The position numbers were made by a program, and so were the translations under genes. The notes beneath the pieces were generated by a model, which made no database searches, was not told the DNA's origin, and worked only from the letters and a program-made list of their open reading frames with translations. Source: Hydrocarboniphaga sp965279055 (GTDB lineage: Bacteria; Pseudomonadota; Gammaproteobacteria; Nevskiales; Nevskiaceae). From it: DNA of 64,000 bases. Each line of letters opens with the position of its first letter. Positions within the stretch are counted from its first letter, which is position 1. The stretch lies in contig NZ_OZ257125.1 in the NCBI RefSeq assembly GCF_965279055.1, forward strand, positions 3,410,001 through 3,474,000, read 5' to 3'. Below are positions 8,241 through 17,813 of the stretch, in pieces.

Positions 8241-10667
8241 ATGCGCAACCGATTCCCCAGGCGCGCTGCCTGCATCGCCGTGCTCGGCGTTCTCGCCGCC
8301 GTGCTCTACGCCTGTGCCAGCCTGCCGCCGACGGTCAACGTCGCGCCGCCGGTCGCGGTCACGCAGACCTATCACTACCAGAGCGACATCCAGCCGATTT
8401 TCGACAACAAGTGCGCCGCCTGCCACGGCTGCTACGACGCGCCCTGCCAGCTCAAGCTGACCAGCGACGATGGCGTGCTGCGCGGTGCGACCAAGGCCGC
8501 GGTCTACGATGGCGCGCGGCTCGACAACCTGCCGCCGACGCGGCTCGGCCTGGACGCGACCACCGTCGAAGGATGGCGCGAGAAAGGTTTCTATTCCGCG
8601 CTCTACTCACCGAAGACCGAGAAGGCCGCCAGCACCGACAGCACCGACAGCAAGATTCCGGTGCTGCAGGCGTCGCTGCTCGGCAACATGATCGCGCTCG
8701 GCAAGGCGCACAGCTGGCAGCCGAACGCCCGCCTGCCGGACAGCGTGCCGCTGGGCTTCGCGGCAGTGCACGAATGCCCGACGATCGAGGAGTTCGACCC
8801 GTACGCCAAAAAGCATCCCGACCTGGGCATGCCTTACGCGGTCGCCGGCCTCAGCGACGCCGAGTTCGACACCATCAACACCTGGCTGGCGCAGGGCGCC
8901 GTGGTCGAGCCGTCGACGATCAAAGCCGACGAGGCCGAGCTGAAAGCGATCGCGGACTGGGAAACCTATCTGAACCGCGCCGGCCCGCGCGAGCAGCTGG
9001 TGGCGCGCTATCTGTACGAGCATCTGTTCATCGCCCACGTCTACTTCGAGGACGTCGGCGACGACGGCAAGGCGCCGCATTTCTTCGAGCTGCTGCGTTC
9101 GCGCACGCCCGCAGGCCAACCGATCGATCCCATCGCGACGGTCTCGCCCAACGACAGTCCCAGCCCCGATGGCGCGGCGTTCTACTACCGCTTCCGTCTG
9201 CTGACCGAGAGCATCGTCGAGAAGAATCACATCATTTATCAGTTGAACGAGGCGCGCCGCCAGCGTTACGACGCCTTGTTCTTCGCCACGCCCTGGCCGG
9301 CCGGCGCGCTGCCGGGTTACGGCAAGGCCGAGCGCGCCAATCCGTTCACGACTTTCGCCGCGATTCCGGCGCAGGCGCGTTACCAGTTCATGCTGGATAA
9401 CGCCGAGTATTTCGTGCGCAGCTTCATCCGCGGCCCGGTCTGCGCCGGCGCGATGGCGACCAACGTGATCAACGACCACTTCTGGACGATGTTCGTCGAG
9501 CCGACCTCGGATGCGTACGTCGTCGACGAGGCCTATCGCAGGCAGGCCAGCCCGCTGCTGGGCCTGCCCGGCGAAGACAGCAAGCTGCTGACGCTCGGTC
9601 CCGACTGGGAGGCGTTCAAGCACGACCGCAACGAGTACGCGCGGCTCAAGCAGCAGGAGTACCTGAAGGTCGCGCCGCGCGGGCCGGCGCTGTCCGACAT
9701 CTGGGACGGCGACGGCCGCAATCACGACGCGCTGCTGACGATCTTCCGCCACTACGACAATGCCTCGGTGAAGCGCGGCCTGATCGGCCAGGTGCCGCAG
9801 ACGATCTGGGTGATGGACTACCCGCTGCTGGAGCGCTCGTACTACCAGCTGGTGGTCAACTTCAACGTGTTCGGCAACGTCGCGCACCAGATCAAGACGC
9901 GCATGTACTTCGACCTGATCCGCAACGGCTCCGAGGAAACCTTTCTCGCGTTCATGCCGCCCATGGCACGCAAACCGCTGCTCGACGACTGGTACCAGGA
10001 CTTGGGCCGGCTGGCGCTGTTCACCACCTACGCGCAGACCAATCTGAAGACGCCGACGCGCGTCGCCTACAAGACCCAGGACCCGAAGAGCGAATTCGCG
10101 CAGCAGATTCTCAGCCGTATGCAGGCCGTCGCCGGCCCGCCCGACGTGCTCAACCGCTGCGCCAGCGGCGACTGCAGCCTGATGAAGGAATCGCCGCTGG
10201 TGCATGGCGCCAACCGGACCCTGCGGCCTTTGGCCGGCCGGCCAGCCAGCGAACTGCCGGTCGCCGCGCTGCTGCCGGAAGTCACGCTGCTGCGCGTGCA
10301 GGCCAGCGGCGGCCAGCGCCTGGTCTACACGCTGGTGCACAACCGCGCGCATACCAACGTCGCCTTCATCCTCGGCGAGGACCGCCGCCTGGCGCCGGAG
10401 AAGGACACGCTGACCCTGGTCAGCGGCGTGCTCGGCAGCTACCCGAACTTCATCTTCGACGTGCCCGAGGACGACCTGTCCGCCTTCGTCGGCGCGATGC
10501 AGGAAGTGCGCAGGCTAGATGACCTGACCGCGGTCGTCGACCACTGGGGCGTGAGACGCACCCACCCGGACTTCTGGGCGGTGTTCCACGACTTCACCAC
10601 CTACCAGCGCGAGAAGGAGCCGCTGGAAGCGGGAATCCTGGACATTAACCGCTACGAGAACCTGTGA
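8241..10667 (+). CDS. cti: Fatty acid cis/trans isomerase
   Basis: An 808-residue periplasmic protein of the Cti family. It converts cis-unsaturated fatty acids in membrane phospholipids to trans, stiffening the membrane under solvent or heat stress. An N-terminal hydrophobic export segment (about residues 8-27) ends in YACASL, which could be a lipobox. The c-type heme site CAACH follows at residues 58-62 within the conserved DIQPIFDNKCAAC region. Length and the many conserved Trp/Tyr/His segments agree with Cti of Pseudomonas and Vibrio. A response regulator and histidine kinase lie directly downstream, separated by a hairpin repeat. Confidence 0.9.
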   Translation: MRNRFPRRAACIAVLGVLAAVLYACASLPPTVNVAPPVAVTQTYHYQSDIQPIFDNKCAACHGCYDAPCQLKLTSDDGVLRGATKAAVYDGARLDNLPPTRLGLDATTVEGWREKGFYSALYSPKTEKAASTDSTDSKIPVLQASLLGNMIALGKAHSWQPNARLPDSVPLGFAAVHECPTIEEFDPYAKKHPDLGMPYAVAGLSDAEFDTINTWLAQGAVVEPSTIKADEAELKAIADWETYLNRAGPREQLVARYLYEHLFIAHVYFEDVGDDGKAPHFFELLRSRTPAGQPIDPIATVSPNDSPSPDGAAFYYRFRLLTESIVEKNHIIYQLNEARRQRYDALFFATPWPAGALPGYGKAERANPFTTFAAIPAQARYQFMLDNAEYFVRSFIRGPVCAGAMATNVINDHFWTMFVEPTSDAYVVDEAYRRQASPLLGLPGEDSKLLTLGPDWEAFKHDRNEYARLKQQEYLKVAPRGPALSDIWDGDGRNHDALLTIFRHYDNASVKRGLIGQVPQTIWVMDYPLLERSYYQLVVNFNVFGNVAHQIKTRMYFDLIRNGSEETFLAFMPPMARKPLLDDWYQDLGRLALFTTYAQTNLKTPTRVAYKTQDPKSEFAQQILSRMQAVAGPPDVLNRCASGDCSLMKESPLVHGANRTLRPLAGRPASELPVAALLPEVTLLRVQASGGQRLVYTLVHNRAHTNVAFILGEDRRLAPEKDTLTLVSGVLGSYPNFIFDVPEDDLSAFVGAMQEVRRLDDLTAVVDHWGVRRTHPDFWAVFHDFTTYQREKEPLEAGILDINRYENL

Positions 10668-10674
10668 GGCACGG

Positions 10675-10704
10675 CGGTCATTCCCGCGAAAGCGGGAATG
10701 ACCG
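10675..10704. repeat. Perfect hairpin repeat, family B
   Basis: A 13-base perfect stem (CGGTCATTCCCGC with its complement) closes a GAAA loop eight bases after the cti stop codon. It shares the TCCCGCGAA...GCGGGAAT core with the element at 637-715. It may act as an mRNA 3'-end stabiliser or transcript end between cti and the regulator genes, although no U-run follows. Confidence 0.75.
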
Positions 10705-10816
10705 CTCCGCAAACGGGCGCAGCGAATGGCAAGCACCTTGGTTTTTTATTGCCTAAACCGCAACTGAACCGCTACGACGCTGTCATAAGCCCTAATCGCC
10801 CGCCTTCCGCGTGACC

Positions 10817-11545
10817 ATGAACCAGCCGACCCAGCGTCCCCACATCGTCGTCGTCGACGATGACCAGCAGATCCGCGAGCTGCTCAGCCAGGTGCTCGAC
10901 CAGTACGGGTTTTCGACCCGCGCGGTCGCCGACGGCCGTGAACTCAGCCGCGCACTGGCCGAGCAGCCTGCCGACCTGATCGTGCTCGACCTGATGCTGC
11001 CCGGCGAAGACGGCCTGTCGATCTGCCGCGAACTGCGTACCCGCTCGGCGACGCCGGTGATCATGCTGACCGCGCGCGGCGAGTCGGTGGACCGCGTGGT
11101 CGGACTGGAAGTCGGTGCCGACGACTACGTCGCCAAGCCTTTCGACCCGCGCGAGCTGGTCGCGCGGATCCGCACCGTGCTACGCCGCGCCAGCACCGCA
11201 CCCGGCAGCGGTACGCAAACGCGGCTGCGCGGCTGGAGCTTCGATGGCTGGACCTTCGACGCGGTGCGCCGCGAGCTGCGCGACCCGGAAGGCGCGATCG
11301 TGGCGCTGTCGAGCCTCGAGTTCCGGCTGCTCGAACTGCTGCTGCAGCATGCCAACCAGGTGCTGACCCGCGACCGCATCATGGAGGCCACCGCCGGCCG
11401 CCCGGCCGATCCTTTCGAGCGGCGCATCGACATCGCCATCTCGCGGCTGCGCGCGCGCCTGCGCGACGACGGCCGCGAGCCGCGGCTGATCAAGACCGTG
11501 CGCAATCGCGGCTACGTGCTGACCGCCGAGATCAGCACCTCCTGA
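10817..11545 (+). CDS. OmpR-family response regulator
   Basis: A 242-residue regulator. The receiver domain has the acidic pair DDD near residue 16, the phospho-acceptor Asp in LIVLDLMLPGEDG, the Thr in MLTARG and the Lys in KPFDPRELVARI. The C-terminal winged helix (LSSLEFRLLELLL ... RNRGYVL) is of the OmpR/PhoB type. ATG at 10817 is chosen over GTG at 10811. The stop overlaps an ATG at 11545 (TGATG), the expected start of the kinase gene, so the two form a coupled two-component operon. Sequence style is closest to OmpR/EnvZ-type pairs; its targets are unknown. Confidence 0.9.
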   Translation: MNQPTQRPHIVVVDDDQQIRELLSQVLDQYGFSTRAVADGRELSRALAEQPADLIVLDLMLPGEDGLSICRELRTRSATPVIMLTARGESVDRVVGLEVGADDYVAKPFDPRELVARIRTVLRRASTAPGSGTQTRLRGWSFDGWTFDAVRRELRDPEGAIVALSSLEFRLLELLLQHANQVLTRDRIMEATAGRPADPFERRIDIAISRLRARLRDDGREPRLIKTVRNRGYVLTAEISTS

Positions 11546-11633
11546 TGAGGACCCCGCCCTGCGCATAAGGCCGCTGCGATACCTGCGCAGCCTGCTGCGC
11601 CACGCCTACGGCCGCATTCCGCTGTCGCTGCGG

Positions 11634-12743
11634 GTGGCGCTGCTGGTGTCGCCGGTGATCGTCATCGGCCAGTATCTGACGATCCGCTTTCTATGGGAGA
11701 CGCGGCCGGTATCGGTGCTGCAGTCGAGCAGCGATTTCAGTCCGCAGCGGGCGGTACCGAGCTTCATGCCGCAGCCCGGCTTCCGGCTGTCGCCGCACGA
11801 CAATGCGATCGACCGCGGCCCGCCGGCGCCGTGGGAGTCGCCGCCACTGGTACACGAGACCCTGGGCCAGAAGCTGACCTTCGCGGTGCACAACTGGATG
11901 CCGCCGTGGCAGCACCTGATTTCGATTTTCTTCATCACCGCGATGATGGTCTGGGTCACCTGCTGGTGGGTGATGCGGCCGCTGCAGCGGCTGTCGCAGG
12001 CCGCCGAAGCGCTGGGCCGCGACGTCGGCGGCGAGCCGCTGGCGGAGCGCGGCCCGCCGGAGGTGCGGCGCGCGGCGACCGCGTTCAACCGCATGCAGGA
12101 CCGTCTGCTGCGCTTCCTGCGCGGCCGCAGCGACGCATTGCTGGCGATGTCGCATGACCTGAAGACGCCGATCACGCGGCTGCAGCTGCGCCTGGCCTTG
12201 CTGCCGGAACATCTGCAGGAACCGATCGCCGACGACATCGGCACGCTGCAGAAGCGAGTCGAGGAGGCGCTGACGTTCATGCGCGGCGTGCACAGCGGCG
12301 AGCCGATGCAGGATGTCGACGTCAACGCGCTGGTCGCGATCATCGTCGAGCGCCTGCAGGACACCGGCGCCGACGTCACGCTCAACGGCAGCGCACGCAA
12401 GCTGCATTGCCGCCCCGGCCAGCTCGAACGCGCGCTCGCCAACGTGCTCGAAAACGCGGTGCGTTACGGCGGCAGCGCGCAGCTCGACCTGATCGACCGC
12501 AACGATTCGCTGACCTTGCGCGTGCGCGATCATGGCCCGGGCATTCCGGAATCTTTGCTTCCGCGCGTAACCGAACCTTTCTTTCGCGTCGAATCTTCGC
12601 GCAACCGTGACAGCGGCGGCACCGGCCTGGGCCTGGCGATCACCAAGGATCTGGTGGAGTCGATGGGCGGACGCCTGGATCTGAGCAATCTCGACGGCGG
12701 CGGCCTCGAAGTCGCGTTCACCTTGCCGCGCAAGCCGCGCTGA
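11634..12743 (+). CDS. Sensor histidine kinase (EnvZ-like), start disturbed by an apparent frameshift
   Basis: A membrane kinase: a TM segment at the visible N-terminus, a periplasmic loop with HDNAIDRGPPAP, a second TM near WQHLISIFFITAMMVW, a HAMP domain (MRPLQRLSQAAEALG), the H box SHDLKTPITR, the N box NVLENAVRYG and G boxes DHGPGIP and GGTGLGL. Only a GTG at 11634 lies in this frame, and it would start inside TM1. The natural start is probably the ATG at 11545, overlapping the regulator stop; that frame ends after seven codons, but one extra C in the C-run at 11552-11555 would join it to this frame and give an N-terminus with RIRPLRYLRSLLR before TM1. It partners the preceding response regulator. 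Confidence 0.85.
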   Translation: MALLVSPVIVIGQYLTIRFLWETRPVSVLQSSSDFSPQRAVPSFMPQPGFRLSPHDNAIDRGPPAPWESPPLVHETLGQKLTFAVHNWMPPWQHLISIFFITAMMVWVTCWWVMRPLQRLSQAAEALGRDVGGEPLAERGPPEVRRAATAFNRMQDRLLRFLRGRSDALLAMSHDLKTPITRLQLRLALLPEHLQEPIADDIGTLQKRVEEALTFMRGVHSGEPMQDVDVNALVAIIVERLQDTGADVTLNGSARKLHCRPGQLERALANVLENAVRYGGSAQLDLIDRNDSLTLRVRDHGPGIPESLLPRVTEPFFRVESSRNRDSGGTGLGLAITKDLVESMGGRLDLSNLDGGGLEVAFTLPRKPR

Positions 12744-13047
12744 TCCCACACGTCCACGGCGGCTGACAGCCCGGCCTGCGACACGCAACGCTCAACCCGC
12801 AAGACCGGCCTTGGCCGCGACGGTGCTCTCGAGGCCCCGGTCGCGTCCAAGGCCGCTCCTCCATGCGGTCGCGCCTCCACGTTTGATTGTGCGCCACTGT
12901 TAAGCGGGCTTTACAAACGTTACGGCGGGTTGCAATACCGCAACCCTGGTACACGCAGCGCTCACCTATCGTGCCGGCAACGCGCCGACGCTGAGATCCG
13001 ACACCGGATTCGCGGCGCGCTTCCCTCCTTCGTCACGAGAGTCCGAC
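12744..13047. other. Intergenic region with a degenerate inverted repeat
   Basis: About 300 bases without a gene. An imperfect inverted repeat at about 12806-12860 (GGCCTTGGCCGCGAC against GTCGCGTCCAAGGCC) resembles a degraded family A REP doublet ending in GGCCGCTCCT. The right part must hold the promoter of the NHL lipoprotein gene, but no convincing -35/-10 pair is seen. Confidence 0.5.
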
Positions 13048-14235
13048 ATGCCCGTTTCCCTGCCGCGCCTGCGCCGCGCTGCGCTGTTCGCCGTTCCCCT
13101 GCTGGCCATCGGTCTCGCCGCTTGCGGCGGCGGTGGCGGCGATGACGACGACATCGACATGCCGGTGGCCTTCGCGGTGATCGGCCAGGCGGATTTCGCC
13201 GGCTACCAGTCCAACCGCGGCAGCAGCGTCAATGCGCTGGGCCTGGCGCAGCCGCTGGGCGGCGTCGCCACCGATGGCTCGAAGTACTACGTCGCCGACT
13301 ACAGCAATCACCGCATTCTCGGCTGGAACAGTATCCCCGCCAGCGGCGCGACCACGCCGGACTTCGTCATCGGCCAGAGCGATTTCACTTCCAACAGCTC
13401 GGGCACCGCGGCGACCAAGCTGGCGCTGCCGAGCAGCGTGGCTATCACCGACACGCATCTGGTGGTCGCCGACTCCGGCAACAACCGCGTGCTGATCTGG
13501 AACACGCTGCCGAGCGCCAACACCGCGCCCGACGTGGTCGTCGGCCAGAGCGATTTCGTTACCGACGATCCCGGCACCACGGCGAGCAATCTGAGCTCGC
13601 CGGTGTCGGCGATGATCGCCAACAACAAGCTGTTCGTCGCCGACCAGTACAACAACCGCGTGCTGATCTGGAACAGCATCCCGACCAGCAACGGCACTGC
13701 CGCCGACGTCGTCATCGGCCAGACCGATTTCGTCAGCAACACGGCCGCGGATGAAGAAGACGGGCTGACCAATCCTTCCGGCCTGTGGACCGACGGCCTG
13801 CGCCTGCTGGTCGCCGACAGCGGCAACAACCGCGTGATGTACTGGTCGTCGATTCCGCGCGCCAATGCGGTGGACGCGACCTACGTGATCGGCCAGACCG
13901 ATTTCTCGCGCACCAGTGCCGGCGTCGGCCAGGCCGCGCTGCGCACGCCCTACGGCATCACCTCGGACGGCACGCATATCTACATCGCCGACGCCGATAA
14001 CAACCGCGTGGTCAAGTTCGATTCCTTCCCGATTTCCAATGGCGCCTCAGCCAGCGACATCTATGGCCAGGATAGCTGGAGCGCGCGCACGCCCAACGAC
14101 GACGATCAGGACGGTACCGCCGACGACGAGCCTTCCGACCGCACGCTGAGTTCGCCCACCGGCGTGACCTACGCCAACGGCGTGCTCTACGTGACCGACC
14201 GCAACAACCATCGCGTGCTGTATTTCCCGGATTGA
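13048..14235 (+). CDS. NHL-repeat lipoprotein
   Basis: A 395-residue protein with a signal sequence and lipobox-like end (IGLAACGGGGG), an acidic linker DDDDID and then about five to six repeats. Each repeat has a VIGQxDF strand, a stretch such as LALPSSVAI and the NHL-type motif VADSGNNRVLIWN. Such repeats build a beta-propeller used for protein or carbohydrate binding. It is the first of three consecutive predicted lipoproteins on the same strand (79-bp gap to the next). The function is unknown; surface or periplasmic binding is inferred from architecture. Confidence 0.8.
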   Translation: MPVSLPRLRRAALFAVPLLAIGLAACGGGGGDDDDIDMPVAFAVIGQADFAGYQSNRGSSVNALGLAQPLGGVATDGSKYYVADYSNHRILGWNSIPASGATTPDFVIGQSDFTSNSSGTAATKLALPSSVAITDTHLVVADSGNNRVLIWNTLPSANTAPDVVVGQSDFVTDDPGTTASNLSSPVSAMIANNKLFVADQYNNRVLIWNSIPTSNGTAADVVIGQTDFVSNTAADEEDGLTNPSGLWTDGLRLLVADSGNNRVMYWSSIPRANAVDATYVIGQTDFSRTSAGVGQAALRTPYGITSDGTHIYIADADNNRVVKFDSFPISNGASASDIYGQDSWSARTPNDDDQDGTADDEPSDRTLSSPTGVTYANGVLYVTDRNNHRVLYFPD

Positions 14236-14314
14236 TCGGCGACGGGTTGAACGATCGCAGCATCGAAGAAGCACACCGGCATTACCGCGTTGTTCGCACG
14301 TCGAGTCTGATCCC

Positions 14315-15580
14315 ATGACGTTTTCTTATCTGCGGGCGGTGGCAACAGCCACCGCTCTGGCCGGCGCCTGCCTGCTCTGCGCCTGCAATGCCACGGTCGG
14401 CGAAGGCAATGCGCCGGAACGCATGTATCTGGGCCTGAGCGGCGAAGAAACATCGGCGGCGATGTCCGAGTGCACCAACGTGCAGCTCAACGCCTACGTG
14501 GTGTTCTCCAAGGGCGGCACCGGCACCTACGACACGCGCGTGCAATGGGTGTCGGAGAATCCGTCGATCGTGTTCGTCAGCGATGGCGTCACCGCCAGTC
14601 CCGAAGGCACGGTCTACGCCGCCGGCACGCTGGTCGCGCTGCGCCCGGGCGCGGCGACGATATCCGCGACGTATCTGACTTTGCATGCGTCGATCACCGT
14701 CGATGTCAGCCAACTCGTCGACCTGAAGATCGAAAACGATCTGACCAACATCGGCGAAGACCTGGACCAGTCGTTCAAACTCAAGGCCGTGCTGACCCAG
14801 GGCCAGCCCGAGCAAGACATCACCAACAGCGGCGTGTGGCGCTTCGACCCGGCGACTTCGCATGCCTATGTCGGCTCCACCGACGGCGTGGTGCACGCCA
14901 ACTCCAGCACCGGCAGCGACAACCTGCGGCTGGTCGCACGACTGCCGGAATGCGACCGCGAAGTATCGACCAGCTTCAAGATCGCGCCGGTGACCTCGCT
15001 TGCGATCGACTACTTCGAGCGCGGCGACGCGACGGCGCTGCCGGAGAATTTCTCCGAAGCGTTCACGGTCAACGCCGGCTTCGCCGACGCCAGCGCGCCG
15101 CTGCAGAACGTGACCACGCAGACGGAGATCGACGAGATCGACGACGACTACATCAGCGCCTCGCTCGGTGAGGACGCCTGGTACGTGACCGCCGGCGATC
15201 GTGTCGGCTCCGGCAAGCTGACGTTGAAGCTGTCGGCACTGGACCTGACGCTGAACAGCAAGACCTGGCAAGTGCAGGACACGACGCTGACCGCAATCAA
15301 ACTCGGCCCCGAGGATCTGGCGATCACCTATCCCGACACCGGCCAGCTCGATGTCAGCGGCACCTTCGACAACGGCCTGGTCATGCCGGTCACGCGCCAC
15401 GTCAGCTTCAGCAGCAGCGATACCACGCTCGGCACGCTCGGTACCGGCAACGACAACGCTGGCGAAGTGACGATCACCGACACCAACGGCGACTTCGATG
15501 TCACCGCCACCATCACCAACGGTGACGACGACGTGCTCGACGACACCGTCACGGTTCATTCCTACGCCAATGCCAACTGA
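14315..15580 (+). CDS. Lipoprotein with bacterial Ig-like (BIG2-type) domains
   Basis: A 421-residue protein with a signal peptide ending in a lipobox (CLLCAC). The mature part is rich in Thr, Asp and Val. At least one segment reads like a BIG2 domain (VQWVSENPSIVFVS ... LRPGAATISATY), and a similar SFSSSDTTLGTLG pattern occurs near the C-terminus (15400-15580). Two Cys (SECTN and LPECDRE) could form a disulfide. It lies between the NHL and DUF4382 lipoproteins and overlaps the start of the latter by 11 bases, so co-expression is likely. It may be an adhesin or surface-layer-like protein; no exact function is claimed. Confidence 0.7.
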   Translation: MTFSYLRAVATATALAGACLLCACNATVGEGNAPERMYLGLSGEETSAAMSECTNVQLNAYVVFSKGGTGTYDTRVQWVSENPSIVFVSDGVTASPEGTVYAAGTLVALRPGAATISATYLTLHASITVDVSQLVDLKIENDLTNIGEDLDQSFKLKAVLTQGQPEQDITNSGVWRFDPATSHAYVGSTDGVVHANSSTGSDNLRLVARLPECDREVSTSFKIAPVTSLAIDYFERGDATALPENFSEAFTVNAGFADASAPLQNVTTQTEIDEIDDDYISASLGEDAWYVTAGDRVGSGKLTLKLSALDLTLNSKTWQVQDTTLTAIKLGPEDLAITYPDTGQLDVSGTFDNGLVMPVTRHVSFSSSDTTLGTLGTGNDNAGEVTITDTNGDFDVTATITNGDDDVLDDTVTVHSYANAN

Positions 15581-16466
15581 TTCCTTTTCACGTCTTGTCA
15601 CCGCGCGCCGGCTGCCGTTGTTGCTCGCCGCCGGCAGCCTCGCGCTCAGCGGCTGCGAGGCCAAAATCAGCATCGATCTGGCGGCCGCGAAATACGGCAC
15701 GGCCGACCAGGTGAACCTGGTGATCGACGAGGTCGACCTGCTCGACGAGGACGGCAGCAATCACGAGATGGACACCAGCGTCGACAACCCGGTCAACGTG
15801 CTCGACTACACCGAGGGCGACACCACCAGCCTGCTCGACGGCGAGAAAATCGCACAGGGCCGCTACACCGGCCTGCGTCTGCAATTCGCCGACAGTGGCT
15901 CGGACCTGGTGACCAGCGACGGCGCCGAATATCCGATCGACATCGGCAGCGACCTGGCCTACGCCGACATGGACGCCGATCTCGGCGACAAGGATTCCAC
16001 CGAGCGCCTGGTGGTGCTGGAGACGCGCTTTTCGCTGTATCCGTCGACCAGCGTCGCCGGCCACTACACGCTGACACCGGTGCTGCGCGTGGTCTACACC
16101 GACCGCAGCGGCAGCATCACCGGCACCGTCGACGACGACCTGGTGCGTTCCAGCGCCTGCCAGCAGGGGCGCACCGTCGGCACCGGCGTCGCGGTATATG
16201 CCTTCAGCGGCTCCAACGTGACGCCGCAGGATTACGTGCAGAACGTCGGCAGCAGCCCGGTGGCGTCGGCCGACGTGGTCGTGTCTTCGGACTCGACCAC
16301 GTTCAGCTACAGCTTCCCGGCGCTGACCGCCGGCAACTACACGATCGCGGTCACCTGCAATGCGGACAGCGAGAATCCGACGACCAACGACGGGCTGACG
16401 TTTCTGGCCAAGGCCAGCGTGGTGTTGAGCGAAGGCGAGTCGGAGACGGTGACGCTGGCGCAGTAA
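15570..16466 (+). CDS. DUF4382 lipoprotein
   Basis: A 298-residue protein beginning MPTDSFSRLVTARRLPLLL, with a lipobox LALSGC at about residues 23-28. A DUF4382-like domain follows (VNLVIDEVDLLDEDG ... IAQGRYTGLRLQF) and then a C-terminal carboxypeptidase-regulatory or SdrD-B-like beta-sandwich (AVYAFSGSNV ... FPALTAGNYTIAV). Two Cys, in SACQQG and VTCNAD, may pair. The ATG at 15570 overlaps the preceding gene and gives a correct signal peptide; an upstream GTG/ATG frame from 15498 was rejected. Third gene of the lipoprotein trio; followed by a REP doublet. Confidence 0.75.
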   Translation: MPTDSFSRLVTARRLPLLLAAGSLALSGCEAKISIDLAAAKYGTADQVNLVIDEVDLLDEDGSNHEMDTSVDNPVNVLDYTEGDTTSLLDGEKIAQGRYTGLRLQFADSGSDLVTSDGAEYPIDIGSDLAYADMDADLGDKDSTERLVVLETRFSLYPSTSVAGHYTLTPVLRVVYTDRSGSITGTVDDDLVRSSACQQGRTVGTGVAVYAFSGSNVTPQDYVQNVGSSPVASADVVVSSDSTTFSYSFPALTAGNYTIAVTCNADSENPTTNDGLTFLAKASVVLSEGESETVTLAQ

Positions 16467-16481
16467 AAGCGCTCGCCGTCG

Positions 16482-16551
16482 CTGTAGGAGCGGACCCTGT
16501 CCGCGACCGAGCCTTCAAGAGCATCGTCGCGGACAGGGTCCGCTCCTACAG
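16482..16551. repeat. REP doublet, family A variant
   Basis: Arms at 16482-16508 and 16526-16551 with GTAGGAGCGGACCCTGTCCGCGAC. Relative to the usual GGGCTTGCCC inner stem, both halves are changed to GGACCCTGTCC, keeping the hairpin. It sits between convergent genes. Confidence 0.9.
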
Positions 16552-16560
16552 TTGCCGCGA

Positions 16561-17610
<1,050 letters not shown>

Positions 17611-17813
17611 GGAAAGGCCTCGTACTGCGCGCCGCGGGCGCGCCGGCCGCCCAGTTTAGCGACCCGGCCGGGCCCCGCCCTGAGGACAATCCGGTCGCGG
17701 TGTCCTCGATCTGCGACAATTCTTGCTTACGCTTACCCGCTCCATGCCACACGCCATACCCACCGCGGCCGGGCATCGTCCCGCCGCCTGCCTCCAGGTG
17801 CGACCGCGAACCC

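Noticed and set aside
5217..8426. A 1069-codon minus-strand frame covering the GspE-like gene
   Set aside because: Only its last 154 codons (5217-5681) look like a protein. The rest is an antisense shadow of high-GC coding sequence, with Arg/Ala/Gln/His-rich low-complexity translation.
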